Below, piece after piece: positions 5,079 to 6,526 of a stretch of 6,526 bases of DNA. The notes under the pieces are model-generated. The model was not told the origin of the DNA. It saw only the letters and a program-made list of their open reading frames with translations, and did no database searches. The stretch comes from an uncultured Streptomyces sp. GTDB taxonomy: Bacteria; Actinomycetota; Actinomycetes; Streptomycetales; Streptomycetaceae. Location: assembly GCA_946480485.1 (NCBI GenBank), contig CAMLJW010000311.1, forward strand, positions 1-6,526. Reading direction: 5' to 3'. Position numbers and translations under genes: made by a program. Within the stretch, counting starts at the first letter, position 1, and the number at the start of each line of letters is the position of its first letter.

Positions 5079-6422
5079 ATGGCCCTGAGGATCACTGTGA
5101 TCGGCACCGGCTATCTCGGCGCCACGCACGCCGCGGCCATGGCCGAACTCGGTTTCGAGGTGCTGGGGCTCGACGTCGTTCCCGAGAAGATCGAGATGCT
5201 TCAGCGGGGCAAGGTCCCGATGTACGAGCCCGGTCTCGAGGGCCTTCTGCGCAAGCACGTCGCCGGGATCGAGGGGTCCAGCGGACGGCTGCGGTTCACG
5301 ATGGACTGGGCCGAGGTCGCGGACTTCGGCGACGTCCACTTCGTCTGTGTGAACACGCCGCAGAAGCACGGCGAGTACGCGTGTGACATGTCGTACGTGG
5401 ATGCCGCCTTCGCGTCGCTCGCTCCGCATCTGACGGGCCCCGCGCTCGTCGTCGGCAAGTCGACCGTGCCCGTCGGCTCCGCAGACCGGCTGGCTGCCCG
5501 CCTCGCGGAGCTGGCTCCGGCGGGCGAGGACGTCGAGCTGGCCTGGAATCCGGAATTCCTCCGCGAGGGCTTCGCCGTGAAGGACACACTGCACCCCGAC
5601 CGGATCGTCGTCGGCGTGCGCAGCGAGGTCGCCGAGAAACTGCTGCGCGAGGTGTACGCGACTCCGGTGGCCGGGGGCTCGCCCTTCGTGGTGACCGACT
5701 TCCCGACCGCCGAGCTGGTGAAGACCTCCGCGAACTCCTTCCTGGCGACCAAGATCTCCTTCATCAACGCCATGGCCGAGGTGTGCGAGGCCGCGGGCGG
5801 CGACGTCGCCAAGCTGGCGGAGGCGATCGGGTACGACGAGCGGATCGGGAACAGGTTCCTGCGGGCGGGGATCGGTTTCGGCGGCGGTTGTCTGCCGAAG
5901 GACATCCGCGCGTTCATGGCCCGGGCGGGCGAGCTGGGGGCCGACCAGGCCCTGACCTTTCTGCGCGAGATCGACTCCATCAACATGCGCCAGCGCGGAC
6001 AGATGGTGGAACTGGCCCGTGAGGCGCTCGGCGGCGGGGCGTTCCTCGGCAAGCGGGTCGCGGTGCTCGGCGCGACGTTCAAGCCGGACTCGGACGACGT
6101 ACGGGACTCACCCGCGCTGAACGTCGCCGGGCAGATCCACCTCCAGGGCGGTCAGGTCACGGTGTACGACCCCAAGGGAATGGTGAACGCGCGGCGGCTC
6201 TTTCCCACGCTCGGGTACGCGGACTCCGCGATCGAGGCCGTACGGGGCGCCGATGTCGTCCTGCATCTCACGGAGTGGCGCGAATTCCGCGAGCTGGACC
6301 CGGCGGCACTCGGCGAGGCCGCCACGGCACGCGTACTCCTCGACGGCCGCAACGCGCTCGACCCGGAGCTGTGGCGCCAGGCCGGGTGGACGTACCGGGC
6401 GATGGGACGTCCGGCGGCCTGA
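5079..6422 (+). CDS. ugd: UDP-glucose 6-dehydrogenase
   Basis: Cytoplasmic NAD-dependent enzyme that oxidises UDP-glucose twice to UDP-glucuronate, a sugar donor for envelope glycans and a precursor of other UDP-sugars. The 447 residues match the family's usual length. The N-terminal Rossmann domain has GTGYLG (9-14), VCVNTPQ (89-95), STVPVG (128-133) and WNPEFLREG (156-164). The central domain has ELVKTSANSFLATKISFIN (212-230), with Lys215 and Asn219, and GFGGGCLPKD (266-275), with the catalytic Cys271. The C-terminal domain opens LGATFKPDSDDVRDSPALN (330-348), whose FKP-DD-R pattern favours UDP-glucose over UDP-HexNAc dehydrogenases. ATG at 5079 has GGAG 5 bases upstream and immediately precedes the first Rossmann strand; earlier in-frame codons look non-coding. 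It is divergent from the acyl-CoA dehydrogenase gene. Glycosyltransferase and LCP genes nearby suggest its product feeds envelope polymer synthesis, which is inference. The symbol is by family, not from a known locus. Confidence 0.95.
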   Translation: MALRITVIGTGYLGATHAAAMAELGFEVLGLDVVPEKIEMLQRGKVPMYEPGLEGLLRKHVAGIEGSSGRLRFTMDWAEVADFGDVHFVCVNTPQKHGEYACDMSYVDAAFASLAPHLTGPALVVGKSTVPVGSADRLAARLAELAPAGEDVELAWNPEFLREGFAVKDTLHPDRIVVGVRSEVAEKLLREVYATPVAGGSPFVVTDFPTAELVKTSANSFLATKISFINAMAEVCEAAGGDVAKLAEAIGYDERIGNRFLRAGIGFGGGCLPKDIRAFMARAGELGADQALTFLREIDSINMRQRGQMVELAREALGGGAFLGKRVAVLGATFKPDSDDVRDSPALNVAGQIHLQGGQVTVYDPKGMVNARRLFPTLGYADSAIEAVRGADVVLHLTEWREFRELDPAALGEAATARVLLDGRNALDPELWRQAGWTYRAMGRPAA

Positions 6423-6437
6423 GCGGCTGTCGGGCTA

Positions 6438-6483
6438 CCTTGGATCGGAAAGCGGGCGGGGCCTGGTGCGTGCGATTCCAAGG
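6438..6483. repeat. Inverted repeat after the UDP-glucose dehydrogenase gene
   Basis: CCTTGGA (6438-6444) and TCCAAGG (6477-6483) are perfectly complementary across a 32-base G-rich spacer. The first arm begins 15 bases past the stop codon. The long loop makes a simple terminator less likely. It may be part of the 3' end structure or chance. Confidence 0.35.
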
Positions 6484-6494
6484 CGGAGGAAGAA

Positions 6495-6513
6495 GTCGAC
6501 GCGGAGCGTCGGC
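6495..6513 (+). terminator. Compact hairpin, probable terminator of the UDP-glucose dehydrogenase gene
   Basis: GTCGACGC (6495-6502) pairs with GCGTCGGC (6506-6513) around a 3-base GGA loop: eight pairs including one T-G wobble. It lies 72 bases past the stop codon and is followed by GACTGACGG with no U-run. Strength and position favour transcript ending. The window stops 13 bases later, so what follows is unknown; no gene is recognisable in 6423-6526. Confidence 0.45.
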
Positions 6514-6526
6514 GACTGACGGCAAC

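Noticed and set aside
5201..6082. Open frame of 293 codons on the minus strand
   Set aside because: Antisense to ugd, which carries all its family signatures; composition typical of a shadow.
6268..6525. Open frame of 85 codons on the minus strand at the right end
   Set aside because: Mostly antisense to ugd, Pro/Arg-rich, no ribosome site noted and no motif. It would also read through the hairpin at 6495-6513.

Overview
The window is very GC-rich, with strong G/C bias at third codon positions, a TTG and a GTG start alongside ATG starts, and protein families typical of actinomycetes. It looks like ordinary chromosomal DNA of Streptomyces or a close relative. I saw no TTA codon in the genes, and no mobile element, CRISPR array, tRNA or rRNA.

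Layout, left to right. (1) 1-403, minus strand: the 5' part of a family 2 glycosyltransferase of the ExoA-like type, running off the left edge. (2) 404-589: a divergent intergenic region with a G/C hairpin and a possible promoter. (3) 590-2038, plus: an LCP (LytR-CpsA-Psr) envelope protein with a C-terminal LytR_C domain. (4) 2039-2277: an intergenic region with three small inverted repeats. (5) 2278-3573, plus: a second LCP protein with a long Gly/Tyr/Pro/Arg-rich cytoplasmic N-terminus and no LytR_C domain. (6) 3574-3697: a convergent intergenic region with two hairpins. (7) 3698-4870, minus: an acyl-CoA dehydrogenase. (8) 4871-5078: a divergent promoter region. (9) 5079-6422, plus: a UDP-glucose 6-dehydrogenase. 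(10) 6423-6526: an inverted repeat and a compact hairpin, with no recognisable gene.

Four of the five genes fit cell-envelope glycopolymer work. UDP-glucose dehydrogenase makes UDP-glucuronate, the ExoA-like enzyme would build a glycan from an activated sugar, and LCP proteins move lipid-linked glycopolymers onto the cell wall. That the four act in one pathway is inferred from proximity and family. They are not one operon: strand changes and gaps of 124-239 bases imply at least four transcription units. The acyl-CoA dehydrogenase has no evident link to envelope synthesis.

I found no clearly undescribed system. The points most worth a second look are the tandem LCP pair with different architectures, the cysteines of the first LCP protein, the absence of a ribosome binding site before the second, and several intergenic hairpins.
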